The translations under genes and the position numbers were made by a program. DNA of 64,000 nt, from assembly GCA_016184365.1 (NCBI GenBank), contig JACPCW010000071.1, positions 18,363 to 82,362 of the forward strand, in the 5' to 3' direction. The notes beneath the pieces were generated by a model. The model had not been told where the DNA came from. It ran no database searches and saw only the letters and a program-made list of their open reading frames with translations. Of this stretch, positions 33,771 to 40,937 are shown piece by piece (positions within the stretch are counted from its first letter, which is position 1; every line of letters begins with the position of its first letter). The stretch is from Candidatus Rokuibacteriota bacterium. Its GTDB lineage: Bacteria > Methylomirabilota > Methylomirabilia > Rokubacteriales > CSP1-6.

Positions 33771-34100
33771 TCAGGCCGCCGGCGCCGGGCTCCTGGCGAT
33801 GACGCGCGAGAGCTCGGTGTTCGAGATGCCGAGCGCCAGGAGCGACCGGATGAGCAGGTCGAGCGACACCGACGATTCACCGGCTTCCATTTTTGCGACG
33901 CGAGACTGGCTGGACCTGAGGAGCTTGGCGAGGTCGGCTTGCGTCAAATTCCGGCGCTGTCGCAGCTGGCGAAGAGTTGCCGCAAGCCGCAGCTTCAACT
34001 CGATGTATGCGGCTTCTTCATCGGACAAGCCGAGAAACTCCTGCGTGCTCCCGAGCTTCCAGCCCTTGGCTTCGAGCCGTCTGCGTTTGACGTCACGCAT
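33771..34100 (-). CDS. higA: HigA-like XRE antitoxin
   Basis: 109 residues. DNA-binding domain near residues 35-95: LKLRLAATLRQLRQRRNLTQ, ADLAKLLRSSQSRVAKMEAG, a textbook Cro/C1 HTH, preceded by SDEEAAYIELKL, which is the usual N-terminus of antitoxins paired with phage-Gp49-type HigB toxins. It overlaps the toxin remnant by 8 bases. The toxin gene is clearly broken, so this antitoxin is now an orphan, though it could still act on related modules as a regulator. Confidence 0.88.
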   Translation of the reverse strand: MRDVKRRRLEAKGWKLGSTQEFLGLSDEEAAYIELKLRLAATLRQLRQRRNLTQADLAKLLRSSQSRVAKMEAGESSVSLDLLIRSLLALGISNTELSRVIARSPAPAA

Positions 34101-34359
34101 CGTCGTAACTCCTCAATCGTTGCTTACACATCGCGATGACGGCCTTCGGCGTCGTTCGCGTCTTCTTACTGACCACCGCCGCGATCACGATGGCGTCCTC
34201 ATCGACGCGGTAGACGATGCGCCACGTGGCGCCGACGTCGCGAACGCTCCTTGCTGCAGTTGGCGAAGCCGGAATCCGGCTTCCAGTCGGGCGGCTGGCG
34301 AGAATGGCGGCGTCTTGATCTCGTCGCCGAGCCACGCAGCGGTTTGTCGGCCCCTGCAT
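34093..34359 (-). pseudogene. higB: HigB/Gp49-type toxin remnant with frameshifts and deletion
   Basis: The pieces of a Gp49-like HigB toxin lie in different frames. One frame gives WLGDEIKTPPFSPAARLEAG and FRLRQLQQG (N-terminal half); another gives SVRDVGATWRIVYRVDEDAI then VSKKTRTTPKAVIAMCKQRL (C-terminal half). Homologues have some 15-20 residues between QRG and the LR..D..WRI segment that are missing here, and one more single-base shift lies near the start (KPL.WLGDE). A promoter with perfect TATAAT is still present upstream. The intact antitoxin gene follows. Confidence 0.85.
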
Positions 34360-34367
34360 CGTCGAAG

Positions 34368-34396
34368 ATTATATGTCAGATCCGGCATATCAACAA
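34368..34396 (-). promoter_or_regulatory. Promoter of the decayed higBA module
   Basis: On the minus strand TTGTTG is followed after 17 bases by TATAAT, and the higB ATG lies 8 bases further, so the message would be nearly leaderless. ATATG and CATAT flank the spacer as a loose inverted repeat that may be the HigA operator. The AT-rich stretch stands out from its surroundings. Confidence 0.65.
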
Positions 34397-34502
34397 CATG
34401 AGATCTATGTCGATGACAGGACAAACGTGAATACGACGGAATGTCCATATTTCGATACGTCGAGCGGTGGTACCGGACCGTGCGCGTCGCCGGTGGCCGA
34501 GA

Positions 34503-34760
34503 TCAGGACCGATGGTAGACGGACCCGCGCGGGCCGATCTTGACGATCGACACCCGTGCCGGGTGGTGGATCTGGTAGACGACCCGGTAGAGGCCCACGT
34601 GCACTCTCCAGTGCCCAGCCCAATCGCCCCACATCGCGAGCGCACCAGAACGGCGAGGATTGCTCTCCAGGCTGCGGACAGAGATTCGAACGGCTCGCTG
34701 GATATCGACGGGGAGGGCTTCGAGGTTGGCTCTGGCTGCTGCCGTGTACTCGACGCGGTA
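34503..34760 (-). pseudogene. RelE/ParE-type toxin without a usable start codon
   Basis: An open stretch reads YRVEYTAAARANLEALPVDI then DWAGHWRVHVGLYRVVYQIH and IVKIGPRGSVYHRS, the full RelE fold (YRVEYT opening, G.WR...G.YRVVY centre and IGHR..VYR-like end). No ATG, GTG or TTG is in frame before YRVEY; the frame runs back into the upstream antitoxin gene. The corresponding toxin fragment at 39.9 kb starts with GTG in a similar context, so the start was probably lost by mutation. It follows an excisionase-like HTH antitoxin gene by 13 bases. Confidence 0.75.
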
Positions 34761-34773
34761 AGAGCGCCGCGCC

Positions 34774-35154
34774 CTACTCGAGGCCGAGCTCCCGGTGCAC
34801 CTGCTCGGCCGGGATCAGCGCCATCTCCCCACGGCGGACCTTTTCCATCACCGCGACCGCGGCTTCACCGTCCTCGCGCTCCTCGACCAGGAATTGATGG
34901 CAGGCGGCCAGCGTGACATGACGCCCGTCGGGGCAGGCGCGAAGAAAGCCGGTACGGATCGACCGCCGCACCTCGCGCACAGGCCGTTCCAAGACGGCGG
35001 CTGCTTCCTCGAACGTGAGCCGTCCGCGCGGGCCGACCGCGCGCTCGAGCGTCCGGCCCCGAAGTTGGCGTGCCAAGACCACGCGAGGAGAGGGATTTCT
35101 GCTCTCCCACTGAACGCGAAGCTTGGTGGTCGTCCGAGTGCGCGTGTCGGTCAT
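34774..35154 (-). CDS. Excisionase-like HTH antitoxin, copy 1
   Basis: 126 residues. After a variable basic N-terminus (MTDTRTRTTTKLRVQWESRN) comes AVGPRGRLTFEEAAAVLERP, then VREVRRSIRTGFLRACPDGR and VTLAACHQFLVEERED, the layout of an excisionase/MerR-type winged helix (L...EAA..L..P...V...I..G.L.A...GR). The end EQVHRELGL is shared with the other copies. The paralogous genes at about 40.1 and 52.0 kb share roughly half of their residues by eye. The linked RelE-like gene makes this a probable antitoxin. The ATG overlaps the stop of a truncated addiction-module gene. Confidence 0.78.
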   Translation of the reverse strand: MTDTRTRTTTKLRVQWESRNPSPRVVLARQLRGRTLERAVGPRGRLTFEEAAAVLERPVREVRRSIRTGFLRACPDGRHVTLAACHQFLVEEREDGEAAVAVMEKVRRGEMALIPAEQVHRELGLE

Positions 35155-35243
35155 CGGGACGGACTTTCCCACAGCGCCATGGCGATCTCTGCGCGGTCGG
35201 CAGCCGAAAGCTTCAGCAGCTCAGCAAGCGTGTCCTGGACCAT
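35151..35243 (-). pseudogene. Truncated addiction-module antitoxin (N-terminal 30 residues)
   Basis: A short open frame starts MVQDTLAELLKLSAADRAEI and AMALWESPSR then stops. This is the N-terminal helix of the Unstab_antitox/addiction-module family (LLKLS..ER.E.A..LW.SL). The usual second half is missing where the HTH antitoxin gene begins; its stop overlaps that ATG, indicating that the HTH/RelE cassette joined here. It overlaps the end of a second, complete gene of the same family. Confidence 0.7.
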
Positions 35244-35481
35244 GTTCGGATTCTCGGTTCGTCAGCCGATCAAGGATCTCGTGCGCCGGGCGACCGCGAG
35301 TCGGATCTCGCCGATACTCCGCAAGCCGTGCCTCGGCCAACGCCAGATGCGTTTCGGGAACAGGGATATCGCCCGGTCTCTCGGCGATGCGGTCCCACAG
35401 GTCCTGCAAATACCGGATCTGTTCTGCCTTTGGGAGGTCGTCGAAACCTGCGGGCTCTGGGAGCTGTTTAGGGGTCGACAT
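35221..35481 (-). CDS. Addiction-module antitoxin family protein (Unstab_antitox-like)
   Basis: 86 residues: PAGFDDLPKAEQIRYLQDLW, DRIAERPGDIPVPETHLALA, EARLAEYRRDPTRGRPAHEI. The LW.....PE..PVP..H......RL..Y..DP..G..W.E pattern is that of PF09720-type antitoxins that pair with ParE/RelE toxins. The ATG lies about 10 bases after a TACGCT -10-like element. No ParE gene follows; instead a truncated sister gene and the HTH cassette lie downstream. It is therefore an orphan antitoxin. Confidence 0.8.
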   Translation of the reverse strand: MSTPKQLPEPAGFDDLPKAEQIRYLQDLWDRIAERPGDIPVPETHLALAEARLAEYRRDPTRGRPAHEILDRLTNRESEHGPGHAC

Positions 35482-35488
35482 TGTGCCT

Positions 35489-35536
35489 AGCGTAGCACTC
35501 GCGCGGCGCCGCGAAATGTCCACTCTTCGATACACC
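35489..35536 (-). promoter_or_regulatory. Upstream element shared by two antitoxin genes
   Basis: The stretch containing GTCCACTCTTCGATACACC (35518-35536, plus-strand reading) and AGCGTAGCAC (35489-35498) is repeated almost exactly upstream of the HTH antitoxin copy 2 at 40325-40373. Read on the minus strand both carry AGTGGAC and, 22-23 bases later, TGCTACGCT, which resembles an extended -10. It probably is a shared promoter or a mobile cassette end. Confidence 0.55.
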
Positions 35537-35556
35537 GGACGTCCGAGGATGCCGCG

Positions 35557-35601
35557 GTGGAGCTCGTAAACGACCGTCTCATCCTCACGCGCATCACGGC
35601 G
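35557..35601 (+). repeat. Copy of the 5' end of the TM0106-type nuclease-helicase gene
   Basis: GTG followed by codons for ELVNDRLILTRIT resembles the start of the large nuclease-helicase gene 381 bases downstream (QLVNGRLVLSPTD); CTCGTAAACG is identical at 35563-35572 and 35944-35953. The two copies flank a ribbon-helix-helix antitoxin gene as direct repeats, suggesting insertion or duplication that separated the original start codon from the gene. Confidence 0.6.
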
Positions 35602-35612
35602 AGGGCATCGGT

Positions 35613-35894
35613 ATGACCGGTTATGCTCGCGTCGTGAAGATCGCGATCTCGATCCCGGACAACCTCTTCCGCGAGGTGGAGGCGTGCACGCGCCGGCTCA
35701 ACGTGTCACGAAGCCGGCTCTTCACCGAAGCGGCGCGCGAATACCTTGCTCGCCGGCGCGATCCTATCGATGCCACTCGAGCTTGGAACGACGCGATCGC
35801 CGTGTCGGGGCAACCCGGAAATGCGCCGGGACCCGTCGCCCTTCGGCGGCGCGGCAAGGCGATGGTGCGCATGACGTCGATCCGCCGCCGGTGA
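35613..35894 (+). CDS. Ribbon-helix-helix (CopG/MetJ-type) antitoxin-like protein
   Basis: 93 residues. VKIAISIPDNLFREVEACTR and RLNVSRSRLFTEAAREYLAR are the RHH strand and two helices (IS.PD.LF...E......SRS.LF..A...YL). This subgroup is normally paired with a PemK/MazF-type or PIN toxin; here no toxin gene follows on the same strand. The ATG at 35613 has GAGGG at about 6 bases; a GTG at 35634 starting VKIAIS is the other option. The C-terminus (LRRRGKAMVRMTSIRRR) is unlike the usual one, so the end may be altered. It is flanked by direct repeats of the nuclease-helicase 5' end. Confidence 0.75.
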   Translation: MTGYARVVKIAISIPDNLFREVEACTRRLNVSRSRLFTEAAREYLARRRDPIDATRAWNDAIAVSGQPGNAPGPVALRRRGKAMVRMTSIRRR

Positions 35895-35937
35895 TCGCGT
35901 CCCACATCGCGACCGTCGATTCGGGCTGGTATAAGCC

Positions 35938-38900
35938 ATACAACTCGTAAACGGCCGCCTCGTCCTCTCGCCCACCGACCTGAACGATCACGTCGAGTGC
36001 GCGCATCTGACGGCGCTGGCGCTCGAGGTCGCGCAGGGGCAGCGCAAGCGGCCGCACGTCCCCGACGACCACGCGAAGCTCCTGCGCCGCAAGGGCGAGG
36101 AACACGAGGCGCGCTATCTCGCCGACCTGAAGACGAGCGGCCGCACGGTCGTCGACGGCTTCGACACCGCCGACAAGTGGGACTTCGACGCCGGCGCGCG
36201 CATCACCGCCGAGGCGATGCGCGCCGGCGCCGACGTCATCTACCAGGCGACGTTCGTCGACGGCGACTGGCGCGGCCGCGCCGACTTCCTGGAGCGCGTC
36301 GACCGACAGACCGCGCTCGGCGCGTGGGGCTACGAGCCGCTCGACGCCAAGCTCGCGCGCGCCGAGAAGCCGACGTACGTGCTGCAGCTCTGCTTCTACG
36401 CCGACGGCATCGCGAAGATCCAGGGCGAGCCGCCGGAGCGGATGCACGTGCTGCTCGGCATCGGCGAGCGCCGCGCGCTCCGTCACGACGATTTCGTCGC
36501 GTACTACCGGTGTGTCCGGCAGAGCTTCGAGACCGCGATCGCCGCGCACCGCGCGACCGAGCCGTACCCGGTCGATCACTGCGCGCTCTGCGACTATCGC
36601 GGCGTCTGCGACGAGTGGTGGAACGCGCGCGATCATCTGTCGCTCGTCGCGCACATCCGCCGTGACCAGACGGCGCGGCTAAGCGACGCCGGGCTGTCGA
36701 CGCTCACGCGCCTGGCGGACGCGCCGTCCGACGCGACCGTCCCGCACCTGGCGCCGCACACGTTCGAGACGCTGCGCGAGCAGGCGCATCTGCAGCGCAT
36801 CCGCCGCACGACGAACGAGCTCGAATGGCGCCCGCTGCCGCCCGAGCCGGGCCGTGGCTTCGCGACGCTGCCGCAGCCGGCGGCCGGCGACGTGCTGTTC
36901 GACATCGAGGGCGATCCGTTCTGGGAGCCGGTGCGCGGCCTCCATTTCCTGTTCGGGCTGCTGACGCGCGACGGCGCCGACTGGCGCTACCAGGCGTTCT
37001 GGGCGCACGACCGCGTCGAGGAGAAGCGCCAGTTCGAGGCGCTGATCGACTTCTTCCACGAACGGCTCGCGCGCCACCCGGACCTGCACGTCTATCACTA
37101 CGGCGCGTACGAGCCGACGGCGATCAAGCAGCTCATGAGCATCTACGCCACGCGCGAGGACCAGGTGGATGAGCTGCTGCGCCGCGAGGTCTTCGTCGAT
37201 CTTCACAGAGTGGTGCGGCAGGCGCTGCGCGCGGGCGTGCCGTCGTATTCGCTGAAGGACGTGGAGGCGCTCGCGGCGTTCCGGCGCCGGGCGGACGTGG
37301 CCAGCGGCACGCGCGCGGTGCTGGAGTACGAGCGCTGGATGGACGCGCGCGACCCGGCGCGGCTCGAGGCGATCCGCGTCTACAACGAGGAGGACTGTCG
37401 CGCCGCGCTGGCGTTGCGCGACTGGCTGGTGGCGCAGCGGCCGGCGTCGCTGCCGTGGCCGGCGCCACCTGCGCTGCGTCAAATGGACGAGGTGAAGCAG
37501 GCAAGCGACGCGCAGCGTGAGGCGCTGCGTAGCGCGCTCACCGACGGCACCGATCCGGGATCCGCGCGCTGGCTCGCTGGTGAACTGCTCGAATACCACC
37601 GCCGCGAGGAGCGCCCGGCGTGGTGGTGGTTCTTCGCGCGCCAGCAGATGACGGTGGACGAGCTGGTCGACGACGCGGAGTCGATCGGCCGGCTGGAGCC
37701 GTCGGGTTCGCCGCGACCGGTGAACAAGTCGCTGCTGCACTGGCTGCGCTTCCCTGCGCAGCAGCACAAGCTCGGGCCGGGCGATCAGCCGTACGATCCG
37801 GCGACCAAGCAGCAGGCGGGGCGGATCGAGGAGTTGGACGATGCCGCTGGCGGGCTGCTGCTTCGACGGGGGCCGACGCTGGCCGGCGTCGCGCTGCCGC
37901 AGGCGCTGGTGCCGGGCGGTCCGATCCAGACGCGGGAGCAGCGGGCGGCGCTCGGTCGTCTGGCGGAGTCGATGCGCGACGACGACGGTCGCTATCGCGC
38001 GCTGCGTGACGCGCTCGCGCGGGCGCGTCCGCGGCTCATCGGCGGTACGCGCGCGACGATCCAGACCACCGAGCTCGACGAGCAGCGCGAGCTGGTCGCG
38101 TCACTCGACGCGAGCTATCTCTTCATCCAGGGGCCGCCGGGCACGGGCAAGACGTGGACGGGCGCGCGGATCGTCGTCGACCTGATGCGGCGCGGCCGGC
38201 GCGTGGGCATCGCGGCGACGAGCCACAAGGCGATCCACAACCTGCTCGACGAGATCGAGGAGGCGGCGCGGGAGGAGGGCGTCCGGTTCCGCGGGCTCAA
38301 GAAGGCGAGCGCGAAGGGCGGCGAGACGGTCTATCGCGGCGACTTCATCACGAACGCGGAGAAAGTGGACGCGTTCGCGACGGCGCGGCCGGACGTGCGG
38401 CTGTTCGCGGGGACGGCGTGGCTCTTCGCGCACGAGGGTGTGGAGGTGGACACGCTCGTGATCGACGAGGCCGGGCAGGTGTCCTTGGCCGACGCGCTCG
38501 CCATGGGGACGTCGGCGCGCAACCTGATCCTGCTCGGCGATCCGCTGCAGCTCGCGCAGGTCTCGCAGGGCACGCATCCGCCGGGCACGGAGCTGTCGGT
38601 GTTGGAGCATCTCCTCGGCGATCACCCGACCGTGCCGCCCGACATGGGCGTGTTCCTGGAGCGCACGCGGCGGATGCATCCCGACGTCTGCCGCTTCGTG
38701 TCGGAGGTGGTGTATGGCGGGCGGCTCGACTGGACGCCGGACGTGGCGCGCCAGACGACGGCGTTCGGGACGGGGCTGCGCTGGGTGCCGGTGGATCACG
38801 AGGGCAACCAGGTGGCGTCGCATGAAGAGGCCGCCCGGGTGGCGGCGGAGATCGGCGGCATGGTGGGCGCGCCGTGGACGAACGCCAAGGGCGAGACGGC

Positions 38901-39273
38901 GCGCCTGCGCCCGGAGGACTTCATGGTCGTGGCGCCGTACAACGCGCAGGTGCGGCGGCTGCGGGCGGCGCTGACGGCGGCGGGGCTGGACGGCGTGCCG
39001 GTGGGCACGGTCGACAAGTTCCAGGGCCGGGAGGCGCCGGTCGTCTTCTATTCGATGGCGACGTCGAGCGCTGCGAGCGTGCCGCGGAGCCTGGAGTTCC
39101 TGTTTTCGCGCAACCGGCTGAACGTGGCGGTGTCGCGCGCGCAGTGTGTCGCGCACGTGGTGGCGTCGCCGCGGCTGCTGGAGTCGCGGGCGCGAACGAT
39201 CGAGCAGATGCGGCTGATCAACGCGCTCTGCCGGTTCGTGGAGATGGCCGGGTCGTCTCAGGCAACAAACTGA
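35938..39273 (+). CDS. TM0106-type RecB-like nuclease fused to AAA/Dna2-type helicase; start codon abnormal
   Basis: About 1111 residues if it starts at the ATA at 35938 (family N-terminus QLVNGRLVLSPTDLNDH); an in-frame TAA lies 3 bases upstream of that codon and the next ATG is only at 36217. The nuclease domain has CAHLTALALEVAQ and CALCDYRGVCDEWW (cysteines likely for a 4Fe-4S cluster), GRADFLERV and YEPLDAKLA (PD-(D/E)xK core). A ribonuclease H-like domain follows (DVLFDIEGDPFWEP). The superfamily 1 helicase has FIQGPPGTGKTWTG near residue 735, LVIDEAGQVSLADAL, GTVDKFQGREAPVV and NVAVSRAQ. If translation starts at 36217, the first cysteine is lost. It may act in repair or defence. Confidence 0.85.
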   Translation: MQLVNGRLVLSPTDLNDHVECAHLTALALEVAQGQRKRPHVPDDHAKLLRRKGEEHEARYLADLKTSGRTVVDGFDTADKWDFDAGARITAEAMRAGADVIYQATFVDGDWRGRADFLERVDRQTALGAWGYEPLDAKLARAEKPTYVLQLCFYADGIAKIQGEPPERMHVLLGIGERRALRHDDFVAYYRCVRQSFETAIAAHRATEPYPVDHCALCDYRGVCDEWWNARDHLSLVAHIRRDQTARLSDAGLSTLTRLADAPSDATVPHLAPHTFETLREQAHLQRIRRTTNELEWRPLPPEPGRGFATLPQPAAGDVLFDIEGDPFWEPVRGLHFLFGLLTRDGADWRYQAFWAHDRVEEKRQFEALIDFFHERLARHPDLHVYHYGAYEPTAIKQLMSIYATREDQVDELLRREVFVDLHRVVRQALRAGVPSYSLKDVEALAAFRRRADVASGTRAVLEYERWMDARDPARLEAIRVYNEEDCRAALALRDWLVAQRPASLPWPAPPALRQMDEVKQASDAQREALRSALTDGTDPGSARWLAGELLEYHRREERPAWWWFFARQQMTVDELVDDAESIGRLEPSGSPRPVNKSLLHWLRFPAQQHKLGPGDQPYDPATKQQAGRIEELDDAAGGLLLRRGPTLAGVALPQALVPGGPIQTREQRAALGRLAESMRDDDGRYRALRDALARARPRLIGGTRATIQTTELDEQRELVASLDASYLFIQGPPGTGKTWTGARIVVDLMRRGRRVGIAATSHKAIHNLLDEIEEAAREEGVRFRGLKKASAKGGETVYRGDFITNAEKVDAFATARPDVRLFAGTAWLFAHEGVEVDTLVIDEAGQVSLADALAMGTSARNLILLGDPLQLAQVSQGTHPPGTELSVLEHLLGDHPTVPPDMGVFLERTRRMHPDVCRFVSEVVYGGRLDWTPDVARQTTAFGTGLRWVPVDHEGNQVASHEEAARVAAEIGGMVGAPWTNAKGETARLRPEDFMVVAPYNAQVRRLRAALTAAGLDGVPVGTVDKFQGREAPVVFYSMATSSAASVPRSLEFLFSRNRLNVAVSRAQCVAHVVASPRLLESRARTIEQMRLINALCRFVEMAGSSQATN

Positions 39274-39278
39274 GCAGC

Positions 39279-39307
39279 TTGACGATATGTACGACTGTAC
39301 ATACACT
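39279..39307 (+). promoter_or_regulatory. brnTA promoter with embedded operator
   Basis: TTGACG and TACACT are separated by 17 bases, and between them lies TATGTACGACTGTACATA, a perfect 7-base inverted repeat with a 4-base spacer (39286-39303). A repressor bound there would block RNA polymerase. The brnT GTG starts 6 bases after the -10, so the message is probably leaderless. BrnA is known to autorepress this kind of operon. Confidence 0.8.
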
Positions 39308-39312
39308 CAGCC

Positions 39313-39585
39313 GTGGAGTTCGACTGGGATCCGCCCAAGGCGATCGCCAATCTCCGCGCGCATGGAATCGACTTCGCGGATGCCGGAACGGTGCTGCACG
39401 ACGAGCACGCGATCACGATCCCGGACGTCAGCTCGGACGAGGAGGATCGGTTCGTCACGCTCGGTATGGATGCGCTCGGCCGGGTGCTCGTCGTGGTCTA
39501 TACGTGGCGCGGCGATCTCCCGCGCCTCATTTCGGCGAGGAAGGCGACGCGTCGAGAGCGTCGACAATACGAGGGTGGCAGATGA
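39313..39585 (+). CDS. brnT: BrnT-family toxin (RelE-fold RNase)
   Basis: 90 residues beginning at GTG: MEFDWDPPKAIANLRAHGID, the family opening (F.WD..K...N..KHG..F), then DAGTVLHDEHAITIPDVSSD, RFVTLGMDALGRVLVVVYTW and LISARKATRRERRQYEGG (the R.ISARKA...E...Y signature with the catalytic Arg/Lys cluster). All features of an active toxin are kept. The stop overlaps the brnA start as ATGA. This is one of the intact TA pairs of the island. Confidence 0.93.
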   Translation: MEFDWDPPKAIANLRAHGIDFADAGTVLHDEHAITIPDVSSDEEDRFVTLGMDALGRVLVVVYTWRGDLPRLISARKATRRERRQYEGGR

Positions 39586-39866
39586 AAGCGCAGTACGACT
39601 TCAAGAGCGGTCGCCGCGGCGCGGTTCTTCGGTCTCCGGTCGGTAAGACGCGGATAACGATTCGGATCGACGACGACGTTCTCCAGTGGTTCAGGGCGCA
39701 GGTCCACAAGGCGGGAGGAGGAAGTTATCAGACGCTCATCAACGACGCTCTCCGCCGTTTTTCCGAGTCGGCTGAGCAAGATCTCGAAGGCACGCTGCGT
39801 CGTGTGCTCCGCGAGGAGTTTCCCCGGTACAAGGCGCGACCAAAGGCCGGCGCAACCCGGCGATGA
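39582..39866 (+). CDS. brnA: BrnA-family antitoxin (RHH DNA-binding)
   Basis: 94 residues. The C-terminal half contains TRITIRIDDDVLQWFRAQVH and GSYQTLINDALRRFSESAEQ, the BrnA RHH signature (K...T.R.D.DVL.WF.....GYQT.IN..LR). The N-terminal half (KAQYDFKSGRRGAVL) resembles the toxin-binding part. It is coupled to brnT by ATGA. Its 3' end abuts a truncated RelE toxin gene on the other strand, with BrnA coding sequence replacing the rest of that toxin. Confidence 0.92.
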   Translation: MKAQYDFKSGRRGAVLRSPVGKTRITIRIDDDVLQWFRAQVHKAGGGSYQTLINDALRRFSESAEQDLEGTLRRVLREEFPRYKARPKAGATRR

Positions 39867-39869
39867 AGC

Positions 39870-39958
39870 TGCCGGCCTTTCGCCGCCCTGATCCGTTGCG
39901 AGGGGAGTTCGCGAAGCGCGAGCCGTGCGTCCTCGCGGTACTCGACGGAGAACGCCAC
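39870..39958 (-). pseudogene. RelE/ParE-type toxin fragment, truncated by brnTA
   Basis: From GTG at 39958 the frame reads VAFSVEYREDARLALRELPS then QRIRAAKG, the first 28 or so residues of a RelE toxin, after which it runs into antisense brnA with no similarity. It begins 3 bases after the stop of the HTH antitoxin copy 2, the same layout as copy 1. The remainder, including the catalytic region, is absent, so brnTA appears to have replaced it. Confidence 0.78.
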
Positions 39959-39963
39959 GAACG

Positions 39964-40318
39964 TCAGAGTCCGAGTTCGGCGTGCACCTCGTGGGCCGGA
40001 TAACGACGCTGATTCTGGCTGGCACGTGCATGCGCCAGGTCCTCACGCTCTTCGCGCAGAAACTGCTCGCAGGCCGCCAGCGTGACGAACACGTTGCGCC
40101 CCTCACGCCTGGCGCGCAGGAATCCATTCTGAATGGATCGCGCCACGACGGCGGGCGAGGAGCGCGGCGGCCTCGTCGAGGCTGAGCCATCCGCGCGGCC
40201 CCACGTTGCGCTCGGACTTTCTCCCGCACATCTCGCGAACCACGGTGACGCGAGGCGTACCGGAGAGCGCGTCGCGAAATACCCGGATTCTCGCGGAGCG
40301 ACGAGTGCGCGTCGTCAT
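39964..40318 (-). pseudogene. Excisionase-like HTH antitoxin, copy 2 (frameshifted)
   Basis: The first part, MTTRTRRSARIRVFRDALSG to NVGPRGWLSLDEAAALLARR, and the second part, VARSIQNGFLRARREGRNVF to QRRYPAHEVHAELGL, are in different frames. Compared with copy 3 (LLERPAAVVARSIQNRFLRA), a few bases are lost at the junction near 40155. Apart from this small indel the whole antitoxin is recognisable. A GTG at the start of ARSIQNGF could initiate a shortened protein of 60 residues, but without the first helix of the HTH. Confidence 0.78.
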
Positions 40319-40324
40319 GCGTTC

Positions 40325-40373
40325 AGCGTAGCACCGCCGCATGCGAAGAAGAGCGTCCACTGTTCGATACACC
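40325..40373 (-). promoter_or_regulatory. Upstream element of HTH antitoxin copy 2
   Basis: AGCGTAGCAC (40325-40334) and GTCCACTGTTCGATACACC (40355-40373) match the element at 35489-35536 with one mismatch in the latter. On the minus strand this gives AGTGGAC and TGCTACGCT upstream of the ATG at 40318. Confidence 0.55.
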
Positions 40374-40393
40374 GCGGAGCGGGCCGGCCTGGA

Positions 40394-40705
40394 CTAGCAT
40401 TCGTGCGGCGACCGGTCAGCTGTGACCCAGCGCCGCGCGAGGGCGACCATCTGCTCTTCGTGATCCGGCCAGTCGTGCAGGGTGGCCGGGTCGAAGTCCG
40501 CTCCATTGGGCCAGACGACCGTGTGAACGTCCGCGTCGATCGACACGGCATTGAAACGGTTCAGATCGCGGAGTGCACCGTACAACTCACCCTCGAGCAC
40601 GGGGCGAAAGTCGATCGCGCGCACCAGACCATCAGAGAATGCGATTTCGAGGCGATACGGCCCGGCGATCTTGAATCCCGTGACCCGGTGAACCGGATGC
40701 GTCAT
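40394..40705 (-). CDS. DUF2442 family protein, copy A
   Basis: 103 residues: HPVHRVTGFKIAGPYRLEIA, FSDGLVRAIDFRPVLEGELY, GALRDLNRFNAVSIDADVHT, VVWPNGADFDPATLHDW. The V....P..L...F.DG....DF.P.L.G....L.D...F......D...V.WPNGAD..PE.L pattern is DUF2442, a small family nearly always next to DUF4160 and probably the antitoxin or regulatory half of a TA-like pair. Its DUF4160 partner directly upstream is frameshifted. Confidence 0.88.
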   Translation of the reverse strand: MTHPVHRVTGFKIAGPYRLEIAFSDGLVRAIDFRPVLEGELYGALRDLNRFNAVSIDADVHTVVWPNGADFDPATLHDWPDHEEQMVALARRWVTADRSPHEC

Positions 40706-40714
40706 CGCAGTCGC

Positions 40715-40875
40715 TTATCGAAGCAGTTCGATCAACGGTTCCACCAGGCACGGTTGTCGGGACGGCACGTCACCGCCGATGAGCTCGATCGAATCGATCG
40801 CGAAGATGCCGACCACGCCCGGATAGTACGCTCGGAATGCGGCCGATTAAACGGCGCGGAGGGCTCGGCGAACAT
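40715..40875 (-). pseudogene. DUF4160 family remnant (frameshifted)
   Basis: One frame gives MFAEPSAPFNRPH, the next gives FRAYYPGVVGIFAIDSIELI and GGDVPSRQPCLVEPLIELLR. Together they match the DUF4160 layout (I.M...E..PPHFHA.Y....A.F.ID..EL..G.LP.R...LV..W..L). A single-base shift at the PH-F junction and a shortened C-terminus make it non-functional. It precedes DUF2442 copy A by 9 bases, the usual gene order for this pair. Confidence 0.7.
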
Positions 40876-40937
40876 GGAGTCGAGAACTGCGACGTGGATG
40901 CGCAACTGACCGCATCGCGCCGCTGGAGTGGGCAGAG

